The notes: generated by a model not told the origin, from the sequence alone. A stretch of 64,000 nucleotides of DNA from Bacteroidales bacterium UBA4293 (GCA_002395835.1 DGVD01000015.1:84688-148687); one strand, 5' to 3'; shown: positions 15,750-25,350, counted from the stretch's first letter. Made by a program: numbers and translations.

Positions 15750-17762
15750 TTATTCCATTACACTTCCTTTTATAGGGTAGAAGTCAATTGATTTCACAAT
15801 AGCTTTTCCACCTAAACTATAAAATTCAATGCCTGTGCTTCCTTCAGAAGGATAAATCTTATTAGAGATACAAGTTTCACCACCATTTCCAAATACCTCT
15901 ACAGAACAATTATCCACAAAAACGTGAAGCTTAATCGTCTTATATCGGTTTTTCATTGGGCCATGAAATACTGCACCATGGAAATCGATGAAGCTATTCA
16001 GACCACTAAACCTACGATCAAAGAAAAGATCCTCTTCATGTATTTTGTAGCCAATGGTGGTTTTCTCTCCATTTCCTACGCAAAGCCTCAAACCCACTTC
16101 CTCGGCATTGACATTTTGGAACTCAACAATCATCTCATAACGATTATTCTCCGGCTTCAACTTCTTGGGAGCCCAAATACCTTCAAAGACTTCTCCTTTA
16201 TAAGAGGCACCCTTTCCACGCAGACTCTGAAGCTCCTGGATAGGCTCCTGCACCAACCTGATACCTTCTGGAAACATTTTTAATTTCACTTCACGTGGTA
16301 TAGATTGAATACCACTTACTGGCTCTATACCATTGTATCTCCATGACCCCATCCAAGCAGTCCAGATAGTTCTCTTTTCTGAAGGAGAATAGGTGTTCCA
16401 AGAACGTACGGCAAAGAAATCCTGACCATAATCAAACCAAAAGGCTTTCTGAGGTTCCATCTTCCTAATTTCATCACACAACATGACATGGTCTACATAT
16501 AAATAAGTACTACCATCAGTCATTTCATCCATCAACTGTATTCTGGCACGTTTTCCCCTGTATTCAGAAACATCCCATCCAGCCCATTGCATACTACTGG
16601 CATTTCTTCCTGTTTCTGAACGGACCACCTTTCCATCAACAATCAAATTTATGCCGCTTTTTCCAGGGCTATAAGAACCCCCTATCTTAAAATTAATATA
16701 GTTTTTAGTTATGGTGAATTCCGGTGAAGTAATCTTCCCTGATGAGTGCCCTTCCTTGTGGTAACTGTCCGCATAATATCTTCCAACTCTACCCATAACA
16801 GCCCCTTGTCTGTAAAGAGATATATCTGTAGGAGTTTCAACGAAGGCATCTCCCTCCATATCCCACTCATCTATACCATGTTCAAAATCAAACAAGACTT
16901 CGCCCTTTGGTATGTCATCATAAGTAAGTTGTTGCGCAAAATCCTTATCCAATTTAAAACGTGTTCCATCGAAGTCGCCTATAAAATACTGCCCTGTATA
17001 AGGCTGAACGCTCAATGCTATTACCCATTTTACTTTGTTGGGATTCCCATCTACTTCCAAAGGGAAGAAGTCTACGCATTCCCAAACCCCATTAGTTGCA
17101 CCCCATGGCCCAAAGTCGCTCATGAAAGTCCAATCTATCAAGTTCTTTGAGCAGAAGAACTTTACTTTAGGAGCCTCTGCCCAACCAATGACCATAATCC
17201 ATTTTTGTGTCTCTTCATGCCAGAAAATTTTTGGATCTCTTATTTCTCTAGAATTGATATTCAAAACTGGATTCTTCTCTTCGTAACGTGTCCAGGTTTC
17301 TCCTTGATCTGTACTATAAGACATCCTAATAACCTGGGTCCTAAATGGCTCTACTTCATTGTGATAATAAGCTAACCATGCATTCTTTCCGAATCCAGCT
17401 ACATTTTTCTCGTCTACTACTATAGAACCAGAACCTCCTAAACGGGTTTTAGAAAGTTCAAGGCGGACTTTATCTTTTTCTTCTGAGCTAAGATTTGGAT
17501 CGGCCATCTTAGCATACAATGAAGACAATTTAGCTACAACATCTGTAGCCTTCCAATGCACAAAATCTGTCCCATAGTATCTTCCCCAGGCATTGTAGTA
17601 ATTTCCATTGAAGAAGAACAATCCAGTGGGGTCTCCTGAAGGATAAAAGTGATAACCTGGATTAAATCTGACAAACTCAGGCTTTTGAGACCTAAATTGA
17701 GAATAAGCACATGTACTTATAAAAAGACATATGAAAGTTAAAAATAAAGACTTCCTTTTCAT
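15750..17762 (-). CDS. GH32 fructan hydrolase with inserted beta-sandwich domain
   Basis: A 670-residue GH32 protein with a signal peptide (about 1-21; Cys18 makes lipidation possible but the box ISTC is poor). The catalytic triad is present: nucleophile Asp44 in a variant first motif (SGDPTG rather than WMNDPNG), Asp176 in RDP, and acid/base Glu228 in WEC. Between propeller blades, at about 288-435, lies an extra domain (FDFEHGIDEW ... LYVDHVMLCDE) that looks like a carbohydrate-binding beta-sandwich. The GH32 C-terminal sandwich ends the protein (LHVFVDNCSVEVFGNGG). It hydrolyses beta-fructosides such as levan, inulin or sucrose. It follows a GH32 remnant by 19 bases. Confidence 0.9.
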   Translation of the reverse strand: MKRKSLFLTFICLFISTCAYSQFRSQKPEFVRFNPGYHFYPSGDPTGLFFFNGNYYNAWGRYYGTDFVHWKATDVVAKLSSLYAKMADPNLSSEEKDKVRLELSKTRLGGSGSIVVDEKNVAGFGKNAWLAYYHNEVEPFRTQVIRMSYSTDQGETWTRYEEKNPVLNINSREIRDPKIFWHEETQKWIMVIGWAEAPKVKFFCSKNLIDWTFMSDFGPWGATNGVWECVDFFPLEVDGNPNKVKWVIALSVQPYTGQYFIGDFDGTRFKLDKDFAQQLTYDDIPKGEVLFDFEHGIDEWDMEGDAFVETPTDISLYRQGAVMGRVGRYYADSYHKEGHSSGKITSPEFTITKNYINFKIGGSYSPGKSGINLIVDGKVVRSETGRNASSMQWAGWDVSEYRGKRARIQLMDEMTDGSTYLYVDHVMLCDEIRKMEPQKAFWFDYGQDFFAVRSWNTYSPSEKRTIWTAWMGSWRYNGIEPVSGIQSIPREVKLKMFPEGIRLVQEPIQELQSLRGKGASYKGEVFEGIWAPKKLKPENNRYEMIVEFQNVNAEEVGLRLCVGNGEKTTIGYKIHEEDLFFDRRFSGLNSFIDFHGAVFHGPMKNRYKTIKLHVFVDNCSVEVFGNGGETCISNKIYPSEGSTGIEFYSLGGKAIVKSIDFYPIKGSVME

Positions 17763-17781
17763 AGCTAGTTTTTATATTTCA

Positions 17782-18175
17782 TTAAAAATTTGTCTGGACA
17801 AGAGCTGAATCCAACTGATAGACATTTCCACTCACATGAACTTTTTCAGCATTACCCTCCCACTCTATCAGCGTACTATTCTCTAAGGCTGTAAATATAC
17901 GAGTGGTAAATGCATCTTTTCCATTAATAAATCCTTCTACAACAGATCCGTCAATGAAAAGATTCAGTTTTAACACCCCTGACTTTGGCATTTCATACAC
18001 ATCTTCACGGACAGCATTAGGCACATAAGGCAGCAAACTGGAATGAGTCTGATCTACTACCAGCATTTGATATAAGCACATTGCTCCTATCATCAAATCC
18101 CCAATGAAATTGAGCAAAAAGGTCCTAAGGAACTATCATTAAAGCCCCTAGCAGGAAAAACATTATTCTTATCAT
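17782..18175 (-). pseudogene. GH32 remnant: signal-peptide stub plus C-terminal fragment
   Basis: A broken gene. From an ATG at 18175 the minus strand encodes MIRIMFFLLGALMIVP, a signal-peptide-like start, and then a TAG stop (18125-18127). In another frame, an open stretch from 18117 to 17782 encodes a GH32 C-terminal beta-sandwich (LNLFIDGSVVEGFINGKDAF, TTRIFTALENS). The entire catalytic propeller is missing. This is best read as an internally deleted and frameshifted GH32 gene lying between the sensor gene and an intact GH32. It is unlikely to make a working enzyme. Confidence 0.8.
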
Positions 18176-18188
18176 GTTATTCCTAAAA

Positions 18189-20936
18189 TTATTTCTTTCC
18201 TATTTTTTTTTGAATATCTAAAGGACTCTCACCGAAATAGTCCTTATAACATTTACTAAAATATGAAGGTGAACTAAAACCTACCTCATAGGCAATTTCG
18301 GATATATTCTTGTCGGTTGTAGTCAACAATTTACGTGACAGTTTAAGCCGTGTTATGCGAACCAATTCATTAGGTGCATACCCTGTCAGGGATTTCGTCT
18401 TACGATAGAACTGGACTCGGCTGAAACCCATTTCATCACTTAAGTCATCAATATTCAACTTGGAATTTCGCAAGTTATTATTGATAAGAGAACGAAGTTT
18501 ATCTACAAAATCTTGTTCCATAGAACTTATCTCTTCTTTCTCCATAGTAGAAGAGCCATCGGTAAAGAAATTCTTTAAACGAAGATGATTCTCTAGCAAG
18601 TTGCGTAAGCGAACTTTAAGCAGTTGAGCACTAAAAGGCTTGGATATATAGGAATCCGCTCCACATTCATAGCCCTCTATCTTTTGTTCATCCATCGCAT
18701 AAGCCGTGAGCATCATGACAGGGATATGGGAAGTTTGAGGTTCACTCTTTAAATGACGGCAGCATTCCATTCCATTCATAATCGGCATCATAACATCGCA
18801 AATAATGGCATCAGGCACATATTTCAATGCCATTTTCAGACCTTCCTTTCCATTTGCAGCTTCTATAACCAGATACTCTTCATCCAATAGCATTTTAACA
18901 TAGTCACGGACATCCTGATTGTCATCAATGATAAGCACAACTTCCTTTTCTGTTTTCTCCAATTCAGGCAAATATGTTTTCAAACTTTCCTGATCCGCTT
19001 CCATCAATGCACCTTCTTTTAAAGTATCCATTGCCTGATTACGTTGTAAGTCTGCCTCCAACTCTCCTTCTTGGCGCATTGGTAGCTGTATCGTAAATGT
19101 AGTTCCTACTGACTGTCGACTTTCTACTTGAACAGTACCTTTGTGCATCTCTGCAAACGCCTTAACCAAAGCTAGGCCTATACCTGAACCTGCATGATGA
19201 ACATCCACCTGATAAAAATTCTCAAAGATATGTTTCACATGCTCGCTTGACATTCCTACTCCTGTGTCTTTTACTACAAGTTCCATCCATAGCTGGCCTT
19301 CCTTTAAAAAATTGGACAACAATACCTTTATTTTTCCGTTTTCAGGAGTAAATTTAAATGCATTGGAAAGCAGATTATAGAGAGAACGCTCCATTTTTTC
19401 TGAATCAGCCACCATAAGATAAGGATTCTCACTTTCCTTTACCTCTACTGTGAAATTTATATGCTTGCGCTCTGCCAAGGTGTCGAATGCCTCAGACCAG
19501 TTCCTAACTTTTTCAGCAATATTGAATTCAGACAGATGTAAAGTCAACTTCCCACTTTCAAACTTACGGAAATCTAGAGTCTGGTTCACAAGGCGTAACA
19601 AAACCGTTACGTTTTTCTGAATGATATTCATGAGGAATTGTTCATCCTCATTTAAATTCTTGCTTTCTTTCAACTGATTGACAGGGTCGGCTATCAAGGT
19701 AAGTGGAGTACGGAAATCGTGAGAAACATTCGTAAAGAAAGCTAATTTGGCACGAGTAGCATCTTCCAACTGTTTAGAAAGTTCTACCAACTGATCACGT
19801 TGCTTTTCTATTTCCTTATTCCGCTTCTGTAAAAGCTGGTTGATTCTGTTCTTTTCCCAATACGCATATAAAGCTATCGCAAACAATCCAATCAAAAGGG
19901 CAAGGATTATTACAACAGCTATCAATAGCAGTCTTTGCGTATTCAAACGATGAAAATAGGTATCCACCCTACTTGACAAGTCATAGACTTTAGCAGTTTC
20001 TTCTTGAATTAGCTCAGCCTGCATCATCATAATATGAGCATTGGTAGAATCCACAACTGCCGTATTCAACGTAATTTCCTTCTCGAAAGGACGAGCATGA
20101 AGAATATCGGAAGCTACCTGTATGACCCGTTCACCACCCGTAGGGTAAATCACAGTAGCAAGCATCTTCTTGTTCAGCACCTGTTCCACACCCCATCCAG
20201 GACTGGTCAAGGCATCTACGCCTATAAACTTTACCTTTTGTTGGAGATTATGCTTTTCTGCTGCTTTTATTGCACCTATAGCCATCCGGTCATTATGAGC
20301 AGCCAGTAAGGTAATGTCAGGATGTACCTGGAATACACTATCCATAACATGTTCAGCAGTTTCCATCAACCAATCGGCTGCTACACTTCCTACAATTTCT
20401 GCATTTTCCAAGGGTTCCACCACCTTCATGAAACCTCTATTTCGCTCTATCTCTGAAGAAGAACTAGGCAGACCTTTCAAATTAAAGACTTTTTCCGGAT
20501 GATTTTTACACAATGCTGCTATATACCCACCCAACTCTTCACCAATCTGTACATTATCTGCCCCAATAAATGCTGTGTACTTATTGGAATTTATTTTTCG
20601 GTCTATCACAATAACCGGAATTCCAGCATCATAGGCCTCAGATACAATAGGTGTTATGGCATCGGTTTCATTCGGAGAGACAATCAGCAAATCCACTTTC
20701 TTATCCAAAAAATATCGGATATCCTCTATCTGCTTCTTACTGTCATCTTTCACGGAACGGATTTCCAATTCCATGTTACGTTCTACTGCTGCTTGACGAA
20801 GCATCTCCTCATTCTGTTTGTTACGCCACTCATCTTGGCTGCATTGAGAAACACCTATCAGAAACTTATCCTCTGGTTGGGAACAAGACCAAAGAAGAGT
20901 TATTGAAAGTATCAAAAAAAGGATTCGACTCTTCAT
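18189..20936 (-). CDS. Hybrid two-component sensor with sugar-binding periplasmic domain (fructan-locus HTCS)
   Basis: A 915-residue hybrid two-component system. Domains: N-terminal signal or anchor with WSC, periplasmic ribose-binding-type domain about 28-320 (FLIGVSQCSQDEW, IPVIVIDRKI, AAHNDRMAIGAI), membrane segment about 334-357, histidine kinase with SHDFRTP (His about 405), ATPase (NAFKFTPENG, DTGVGMS, GSGIGLAL), receiver with phospho-acceptor Asp in ICDVMMP (about 713), and AraC-type HTH at the C-terminus (about 805-915). The architecture matches the B. thetaiotaomicron BT1754 sensor, known to bind fructose. It presumably activates the adjacent GH32, transporter and kinase genes. Confidence 0.95.
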   Translation of the reverse strand: MKSRILFLILSITLLWSCSQPEDKFLIGVSQCSQDEWRNKQNEEMLRQAAVERNMELEIRSVKDDSKKQIEDIRYFLDKKVDLLIVSPNETDAITPIVSEAYDAGIPVIVIDRKINSNKYTAFIGADNVQIGEELGGYIAALCKNHPEKVFNLKGLPSSSSEIERNRGFMKVVEPLENAEIVGSVAADWLMETAEHVMDSVFQVHPDITLLAAHNDRMAIGAIKAAEKHNLQQKVKFIGVDALTSPGWGVEQVLNKKMLATVIYPTGGERVIQVASDILHARPFEKEITLNTAVVDSTNAHIMMMQAELIQEETAKVYDLSSRVDTYFHRLNTQRLLLIAVVIILALLIGLFAIALYAYWEKNRINQLLQKRNKEIEKQRDQLVELSKQLEDATRAKLAFFTNVSHDFRTPLTLIADPVNQLKESKNLNEDEQFLMNIIQKNVTVLLRLVNQTLDFRKFESGKLTLHLSEFNIAEKVRNWSEAFDTLAERKHINFTVEVKESENPYLMVADSEKMERSLYNLLSNAFKFTPENGKIKVLLSNFLKEGQLWMELVVKDTGVGMSSEHVKHIFENFYQVDVHHAGSGIGLALVKAFAEMHKGTVQVESRQSVGTTFTIQLPMRQEGELEADLQRNQAMDTLKEGALMEADQESLKTYLPELEKTEKEVVLIIDDNQDVRDYVKMLLDEEYLVIEAANGKEGLKMALKYVPDAIICDVMMPIMNGMECCRHLKSEPQTSHIPVMMLTAYAMDEQKIEGYECGADSYISKPFSAQLLKVRLRNLLENHLRLKNFFTDGSSTMEKEEISSMEQDFVDKLRSLINNNLRNSKLNIDDLSDEMGFSRVQFYRKTKSLTGYAPNELVRITRLKLSRKLLTTTDKNISEIAYEVGFSSPSYFSKCYKDYFGESPLDIQKKIGKK

Positions 20937-20982
20937 ACACCTGCAATTTGTATTTTATACAGCATAAATTTGAAGGTAAACA

Positions 20983-21021
20983 GCCCCGTATCCTCTTAAA
21001 ATATTAAAGAGAACACAGGGC
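20983..21021 (-). terminator. Hairpin between fructokinase and sensor genes
   Basis: Complementary arms GCCCCGT (20983-20989) and ACAGGGC (21015-21021) enclose a second stem (CCTCTTAA/TTAAAGAG). It lies 35 bases after the fructokinase stop and would separate the enzyme operon from the sensor gene. The T-run is weak. Confidence 0.5.
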
Positions 21022-21055
21022 AAATACATAAACCAAAACACCCATGAAGGTATAT

Positions 21056-21934
21056 TTAAATGTCTTTCAACTCATCTGGCAATATAGGCATGGCCCCTTT
21101 TTGAGTACATACATATGCAGATACGCTGACAGCTAGTTTGTGAGCTTCGGGTACAGATTTACCTTTCAAAATAGCACTACAGAATGCCGAAGTGAAAGAG
21201 TCACCTGCACCAACGGTGTCGGCCACTTCTACTTTAGGTGTTTCTTGGAAAGAAACCACACCAGGAGTAAATACATAGCTGCCATTCACTCCACAAGTAA
21301 GAATCAACATTTTCAGATTATACTTGGCAAGCATAATCCAGCACTTGTTCTCTAGATCAATGCCAGGGTAACCAAACATACGGCTAATAGTAACCAGCTC
21401 CTCATCATTTATCTTCAGGATATTACAATGGCGCATAGATTCCTGGATAACTTCTTTGGAATAAAATTCTTGACGTAGATTGATATCGAAGATTCTCAAC
21501 GTATCTTTCTGAGGCATAGTTTCCAAGAATTTTTTGATGGTAGCACGGGAAACAGGACTTCGCTGAGCCAAAGAACCAAAACAAACAGCTTTAGTGTTCT
21601 TGGCTATTTCCTCAATGGCAGGAGTCCAAGGAATGTTGTCGTATGCCACACCTTCCTTGATGTCATAAGTAGGAACACCAGCACTATCCAACTCTACCAT
21701 AACACGGCCAGTGGGGTACTGCGTCTTCTCCAAATGAACCTTCATCTTCTTTTCAGCCAATTGCTCCAAAATTTCTTCACCCCATTTGTCCTCACCGATA
21801 GCACTTACTGCACAACCATTCAAACCGAACTGAGTAGCATGATATGCAAAATTAGCAGGTGCACCACCTAATTTCTTACCTTCTGGGAGCACGTCAAATA
21901 AAATTTCTCCCAAGCCTACTATATAATTTTCCAT
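21056..21934 (-). CDS. Fructokinase (PfkB/ribokinase family)
   Basis: A 292-residue PfkB-type kinase. The N-terminal sugar-binding motif is LGGAPANFAYHATQFG. The C-terminal ATP site with catalytic Asp is in DTVGAGDSFTSAF. It phosphorylates fructose from GH32 activity to fructose 6-phosphate in the cytoplasm. It is 26 bases after the MFS gene and equals the fructokinase position of the B. thetaiotaomicron fructan locus (BT1757). The sugar specificity rests on context. Confidence 0.9.
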   Translation of the reverse strand: MENYIVGLGEILFDVLPEGKKLGGAPANFAYHATQFGLNGCAVSAIGEDKWGEEILEQLAEKKMKVHLEKTQYPTGRVMVELDSAGVPTYDIKEGVAYDNIPWTPAIEEIAKNTKAVCFGSLAQRSPVSRATIKKFLETMPQKDTLRIFDINLRQEFYSKEVIQESMRHCNILKINDEELVTISRMFGYPGIDLENKCWIMLAKYNLKMLILTCGVNGSYVFTPGVVSFQETPKVEVADTVGAGDSFTSAFCSAILKGKSVPEAHKLAVSVSAYVCTQKGAMPILPDELKDI

Positions 21935-21960
21935 GATTAATACAATGTTATAAGGTTATA

Positions 21961-23127
21961 TTACTTTTTGATTTTTGAAGTACAGAACAGCAGATAGATG
22001 GCACCCACTGCCATAACTAAAACGGCTCCAACTTGTCCTATTGCATCACTAGCTACACCCATAGCCAATGGGAAAATGGTTCCACCGAACAGGCCCATTA
22101 TCATCAATCCTGAAACCTCGTTCTTTTTGGTAGGTTCTGCCTTTAGTGCATTGGCAAAAGCGATAGAGAAGATATTTGAGTTTCCATAGCCCACTAAAGC
22201 AATAGCAATGTAAAGCATCATTTCGCTAGATGATACACTCATAATAACCATAGCTATGGCAATTAAGCATGCACTGATGCCAAAAAATATCTTATTGGAC
22301 ATACGGCTCAGAATAAATGACCCGGAGAAGCAACCTAATGTACGGAAAATAAAGTACAAACTGGTAGCAAATGCAGCATCATTCAAAGAAAGCCCTACAC
22401 GTTCCATCAGCAACTTTGGAGCTGTAGTGTTAGTTCCTACATCGATACCCACATGGCACATAATAGCCAAGAAGCAGATCAAGACAAATGGCTTACCTAG
22501 TAAAGCAAAACACTCACCAAAGGTTGAAGCCTTACCTTCTATCTTCTCTTCTTCTATAGGAGTTGCCCCCAGCCAAAGAATAGCCAAAATGCCCACGATG
22601 AGATAGATAGGGAAAAGTATTCTCCAGTCCAATCCAAAAGATGGAATGACCTGTGCTGCACCCCATGAAGCAATATAAGGAGCCAGGAATGAAGCTATAG
22701 CTTTAATAAACTGTCCAAAAGTAAGGCTACTAGCCAACTTATCCCCACTGATGATACTGGAAAGCAATGGATTCAATGAAGTTTGCATCAAGGCATTACC
22801 AATTCCCAGCAAGGAGAATGACAACAGCATGATAGTGTAGTTCTCACCAAAAATAGGAAGAAGCAGAGAGAAAGCTGTAACCACAAGGCTCAACAATACT
22901 GTCTTTTTACGTCCTATCTTGTTCATCAGCATTCCCGTAGGTACACTAAAGATTAGGAACCAGAAGAATACCAATGAAGGGAACAAATTAGCCTGAGAAT
23001 CGCTCAGACCCAAATCTTCTTTCACATAATTTGAAGCAATGCCCACTAAATCTACAAATCCCATTGCAAAGAAGCAAAGCATAACTGGGATTATGGACAT
23101 CCAAAAGGTTTTTTTATTGTCGCTCAT
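21961..23127 (-). CDS. MFS sugar transporter, probable fructose permease
   Basis: A 388-residue major-facilitator protein with about twelve hydrophobic segments and the MFS loop MLMNKIGRKKTVLLSL. It resembles the FucP/GlcP-type importers of Bacteroides. It lies 12 bases after the GH32 gene and 26 before the fructokinase, the place occupied by the fructose importer (BT1758) in the known fructan locus. With the local SusC/SusD lost, it would be the only dedicated fructose transporter of this locus. Confidence 0.88.
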   Translation of the reverse strand: MSDNKKTFWMSIIPVMLCFFAMGFVDLVGIASNYVKEDLGLSDSQANLFPSLVFFWFLIFSVPTGMLMNKIGRKKTVLLSLVVTAFSLLLPIFGENYTIMLLSFSLLGIGNALMQTSLNPLLSSIISGDKLASSLTFGQFIKAIASFLAPYIASWGAAQVIPSFGLDWRILFPIYLIVGILAILWLGATPIEEEKIEGKASTFGECFALLGKPFVLICFLAIMCHVGIDVGTNTTAPKLLMERVGLSLNDAAFATSLYFIFRTLGCFSGSFILSRMSNKIFFGISACLIAIAMVIMSVSSSEMMLYIAIALVGYGNSNIFSIAFANALKAEPTKKNEVSGLMIMGLFGGTIFPLAMGVASDAIGQVGAVLVMAVGAIYLLFCTSKIKK

Positions 23128-23139
23128 GGCTGTTGTGTG

Positions 23140-24936
23140 TTATTTGATTTCATAAATTGTTACGGCACCAACCTTAGTCTTTCCATTCTGGCTGAATACA
23201 CGTACATGCTGATAAGGTTCATTAGGGAAAAGAAGATTAGTCATGGCAAAATGGCCCTCACCATCAAATGCCTCTAAACTGCAACGATCTAAGAAGAGAC
23301 GAAGCTGATATACATCTTGCTTTTCTAGAGGAGCAGAAGTTACTGCAGCAAAACTTGCTGAGAAATCAGTCCGGCCACTTTTCGTTCTATCCATTGAAAC
23401 CTGAAGCTTAGAAAGATCATAGGTTAAGACTACCTTTTCACCACCGTCGTTGCTCAGTTCCACACCGAACACTTTAGCTGTAGATGGTTCAAAAGACAGA
23501 GTCAGTTCAGCTGCATCATCCTTGCCTGCCAAAACATTCTTCAACAATTTACTTCCAGATAGATTCCCAACTTTTTTCTTTGTTTCAATTCCGCGTACTG
23601 CAGCCATTTCAGCAGATGGTTTTACCGTGAGATAATGCTCACCATCTTTCATGTAGAGACCCAAATCACGAGGCACACTGTTGGAACTTCTGTACTGCTG
23701 GGTAGGAACAGTTGTAGCATATTCCCAATTGCTCATCCATGCTAGAACTACACGACGATTATCAGGTGCATTACTGAAAGAAACAGTAGCATAATGATCT
23801 TTTCCAAAATCCATCCATTTGCAGGTGGAAGGTTTAGATTCACAAGTGAATTTATATCCGTCGAAATCGCCAACAAAATACTGGGTTGCTGAACCGCCAA
23901 AAGGTCCTCCCGGATTCAGGTTGCACACCAAAACCCATTTTGTCTCTGAAGTTCCTTCTACTGGAAGTTCAAACAAATCTGGGCATTCCCATACACCACC
24001 GTGTGCTCCATAGCCCAATCCGAAACGACTTTCTTCTTTCCAGTCTTTCAAGTTGGGAGAAGAATAGATACGCATCTCCTGACCAGCAGCAAGAATAAGA
24101 TTCCATTTCTTAATCTTTTCGTTCCAAAACATATTTGGATCACGGAAGTCCACCACGTCAGATGTCAAGATAGGATTACCAGCATATTTCTGGAAAGTAC
24201 GTCCGTTGTCAGTGCTGTAAGCCAAACTCTGCATCTGGCTAGCTCCAGCTGAAGTGTAAATGGCAATGATGGCATTCTTTCCGAAACCTGCAGTGTTATC
24301 CTTGTCCACCACACAACTGCCACTAAAGATTGTGCCCAATCCATCAGGAGCAATAGCTATAGGAAGATGATCCCAATGAACCAAGTCTTTGGTCACAGCA
24401 TGTCCCCAGTTCATATTTCCCCATACAGAAGCATAAGGATTATACTGATAGAACAAATGCCATTCACCATCCTTGTAAACCATTCCGTTAGGGTCATTCA
24501 TCCATCCATAGAGTGGAGTAAAATGGTAACGAGGACGATAAGTTTCACGATTAGTTGTATCAAACTCATCAGACAGTTTGATTTCATTCCAGCAGACATC
24601 TGTCTGGGCAGTACGAGTCTGTGCACGGTCGGCTATATTGTGAACATCCAGAATAACACAATGTCCCTTATAAGCATCCAATTCAAAAGGCACATAATAA
24701 TCTATCCTGTTGATTGCCAAACGAGCAGTGAAAGATTGATCCTGTTTTGCATCCTTCAGCACATGGATGGTTGCCTCTGGAGCTTTTTCCTCTATAGGAA
24801 GGAGAAGATACTTTTTTGCATCCTGCACGCGCACCAAGCTGTGAGTCTCACTCAAATGCTCAATATTCAGCCCTTTCTGCTGAGCCATACCAGGAAGGCT
24901 CAGAAGAAAAGCTAAAAATAACGATTTTAATTTCAT
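23140..24936 (-). CDS. GH32 exo-acting beta-fructosidase (levanase/invertase type)
   Basis: A 598-residue secreted GH32 enzyme. The signal peptide ends LPGMAQ without a lipobox, so it is periplasmic or secreted. An N-terminal extra domain (about 25-125) precedes the five-bladed propeller. Catalytic residues are Asp148 in GWMNDPNG, Asp266 in FRDP and Glu317 in WECPD. The C-terminal beta-sandwich carries LRLFLDRCSLEAFDGEG. It releases fructose from fructans, fructo-oligosaccharides or sucrose. It is the first intact gene of the GH32-MFS-fructokinase operon, just downstream of a -7 element. Confidence 0.94.
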   Translation of the reverse strand: MKLKSLFLAFLLSLPGMAQQKGLNIEHLSETHSLVRVQDAKKYLLLPIEEKAPEATIHVLKDAKQDQSFTARLAINRIDYYVPFELDAYKGHCVILDVHNIADRAQTRTAQTDVCWNEIKLSDEFDTTNRETYRPRYHFTPLYGWMNDPNGMVYKDGEWHLFYQYNPYASVWGNMNWGHAVTKDLVHWDHLPIAIAPDGLGTIFSGSCVVDKDNTAGFGKNAIIAIYTSAGASQMQSLAYSTDNGRTFQKYAGNPILTSDVVDFRDPNMFWNEKIKKWNLILAAGQEMRIYSSPNLKDWKEESRFGLGYGAHGGVWECPDLFELPVEGTSETKWVLVCNLNPGGPFGGSATQYFVGDFDGYKFTCESKPSTCKWMDFGKDHYATVSFSNAPDNRRVVLAWMSNWEYATTVPTQQYRSSNSVPRDLGLYMKDGEHYLTVKPSAEMAAVRGIETKKKVGNLSGSKLLKNVLAGKDDAAELTLSFEPSTAKVFGVELSNDGGEKVVLTYDLSKLQVSMDRTKSGRTDFSASFAAVTSAPLEKQDVYQLRLFLDRCSLEAFDGEGHFAMTNLLFPNEPYQHVRVFSQNGKTKVGAVTIYEIK

Positions 24937-24966
24937 GGTTTATGTATTTATTTTGGTTTACTTTTA

Positions 24967-24974
24967 CAAATATA
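24967..24974 (-). promoter_or_regulatory. -7 element upstream of the GH32-MFS-fructokinase operon
   Basis: Minus-strand TATATTTG fits TAnnTTTG and lies 30 bases above the GH32 start. No TTTG is found at the usual -33 distance, which fits activation by a regulator such as the sensor protein encoded nearby. Confidence 0.5.
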
Positions 24975-25036
24975 GTAAAATCCTTTTAAATAGTTATCCT
25001 AAAACAATCTCTTTCCTTAAAAAAACTATTTTTCAT

Positions 25037-25201
25037 CTATCTATTGGTTGTTCCCACCTCCAGAATGGAGGCACCAATCACAGGTTCATTATCACCTTTA
25101 GAGATGATATTACCTTTTACATGGATTTGCTGCGCCATGGCATCAAGTCCACAGAAGAACAGGAGGATTAATCCTGTCAAGAAGATTTTTAGATTCTTCA
25201 T
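25037..25201 (-). pseudogene. Truncated SusC gene (signal peptide plus start of the N-terminal domain)
   Basis: A 54-codon remnant beginning MKNLKIFLTGLILLFFC..., with a signal peptide (to DAMAQQ) and the beginning of the carboxypeptidase-D-like domain of SusC (VKGNIISKGDNEPVIGASIL, VGTTN). The sequence breaks exactly at GTTN, where SusC proteins continue GTxTDxDG, and a stop follows two codons later. The next gene starts 100 bases on. The rest of susC and any susD have been deleted. An ATG further upstream (25255) exists but adds residues unlike a SusC start. Confidence 0.85.
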
Positions 25202-25252
25202 AGGTTTTTTAGTTTTTTGAAAAGATTTGATTGTCGATTGTTTTTCGTGCTG

Positions 25253-25260
25253 CAAAAATA
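25253..25260 (-). promoter_or_regulatory. -7 element of the lost SusC operon
   Basis: Minus-strand TATTTTTG fits TAnnTTTG and lies about 50 bases above the SusC remnant start, so the promoter seems to outlive the gene. It could now drive the GH32 operon across the stub. Confidence 0.4.
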
Positions 25261-25287
25261 AAAGAGGTGGAAAATAAGGGCTATAAC

Positions 25288-25350
25288 AAATTGTTCAAGT
25301 TCTACAAATTCTATTTCATTGAATGATTTTTACACGAAAATGAACAATTT
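25288..25350. promoter_or_regulatory. Separated inverted repeat upstream of the SusC remnant (regulator site candidate)
   Basis: AAATTGTTCA (25288-25297) and its exact complement TGAACAATTT (25341-25350) flank 43 bases just above the -7 element. This is the position expected for the binding site of the fructan sensor's AraC domain. Confidence 0.4.

Noticed and set aside
17782..18117. Independent small gene of about 111 codons starting at TTG
   Set aside because: Its sequence is only the C-terminal sandwich of GH32, with a separated signal-peptide stub upstream, so it is a remnant.
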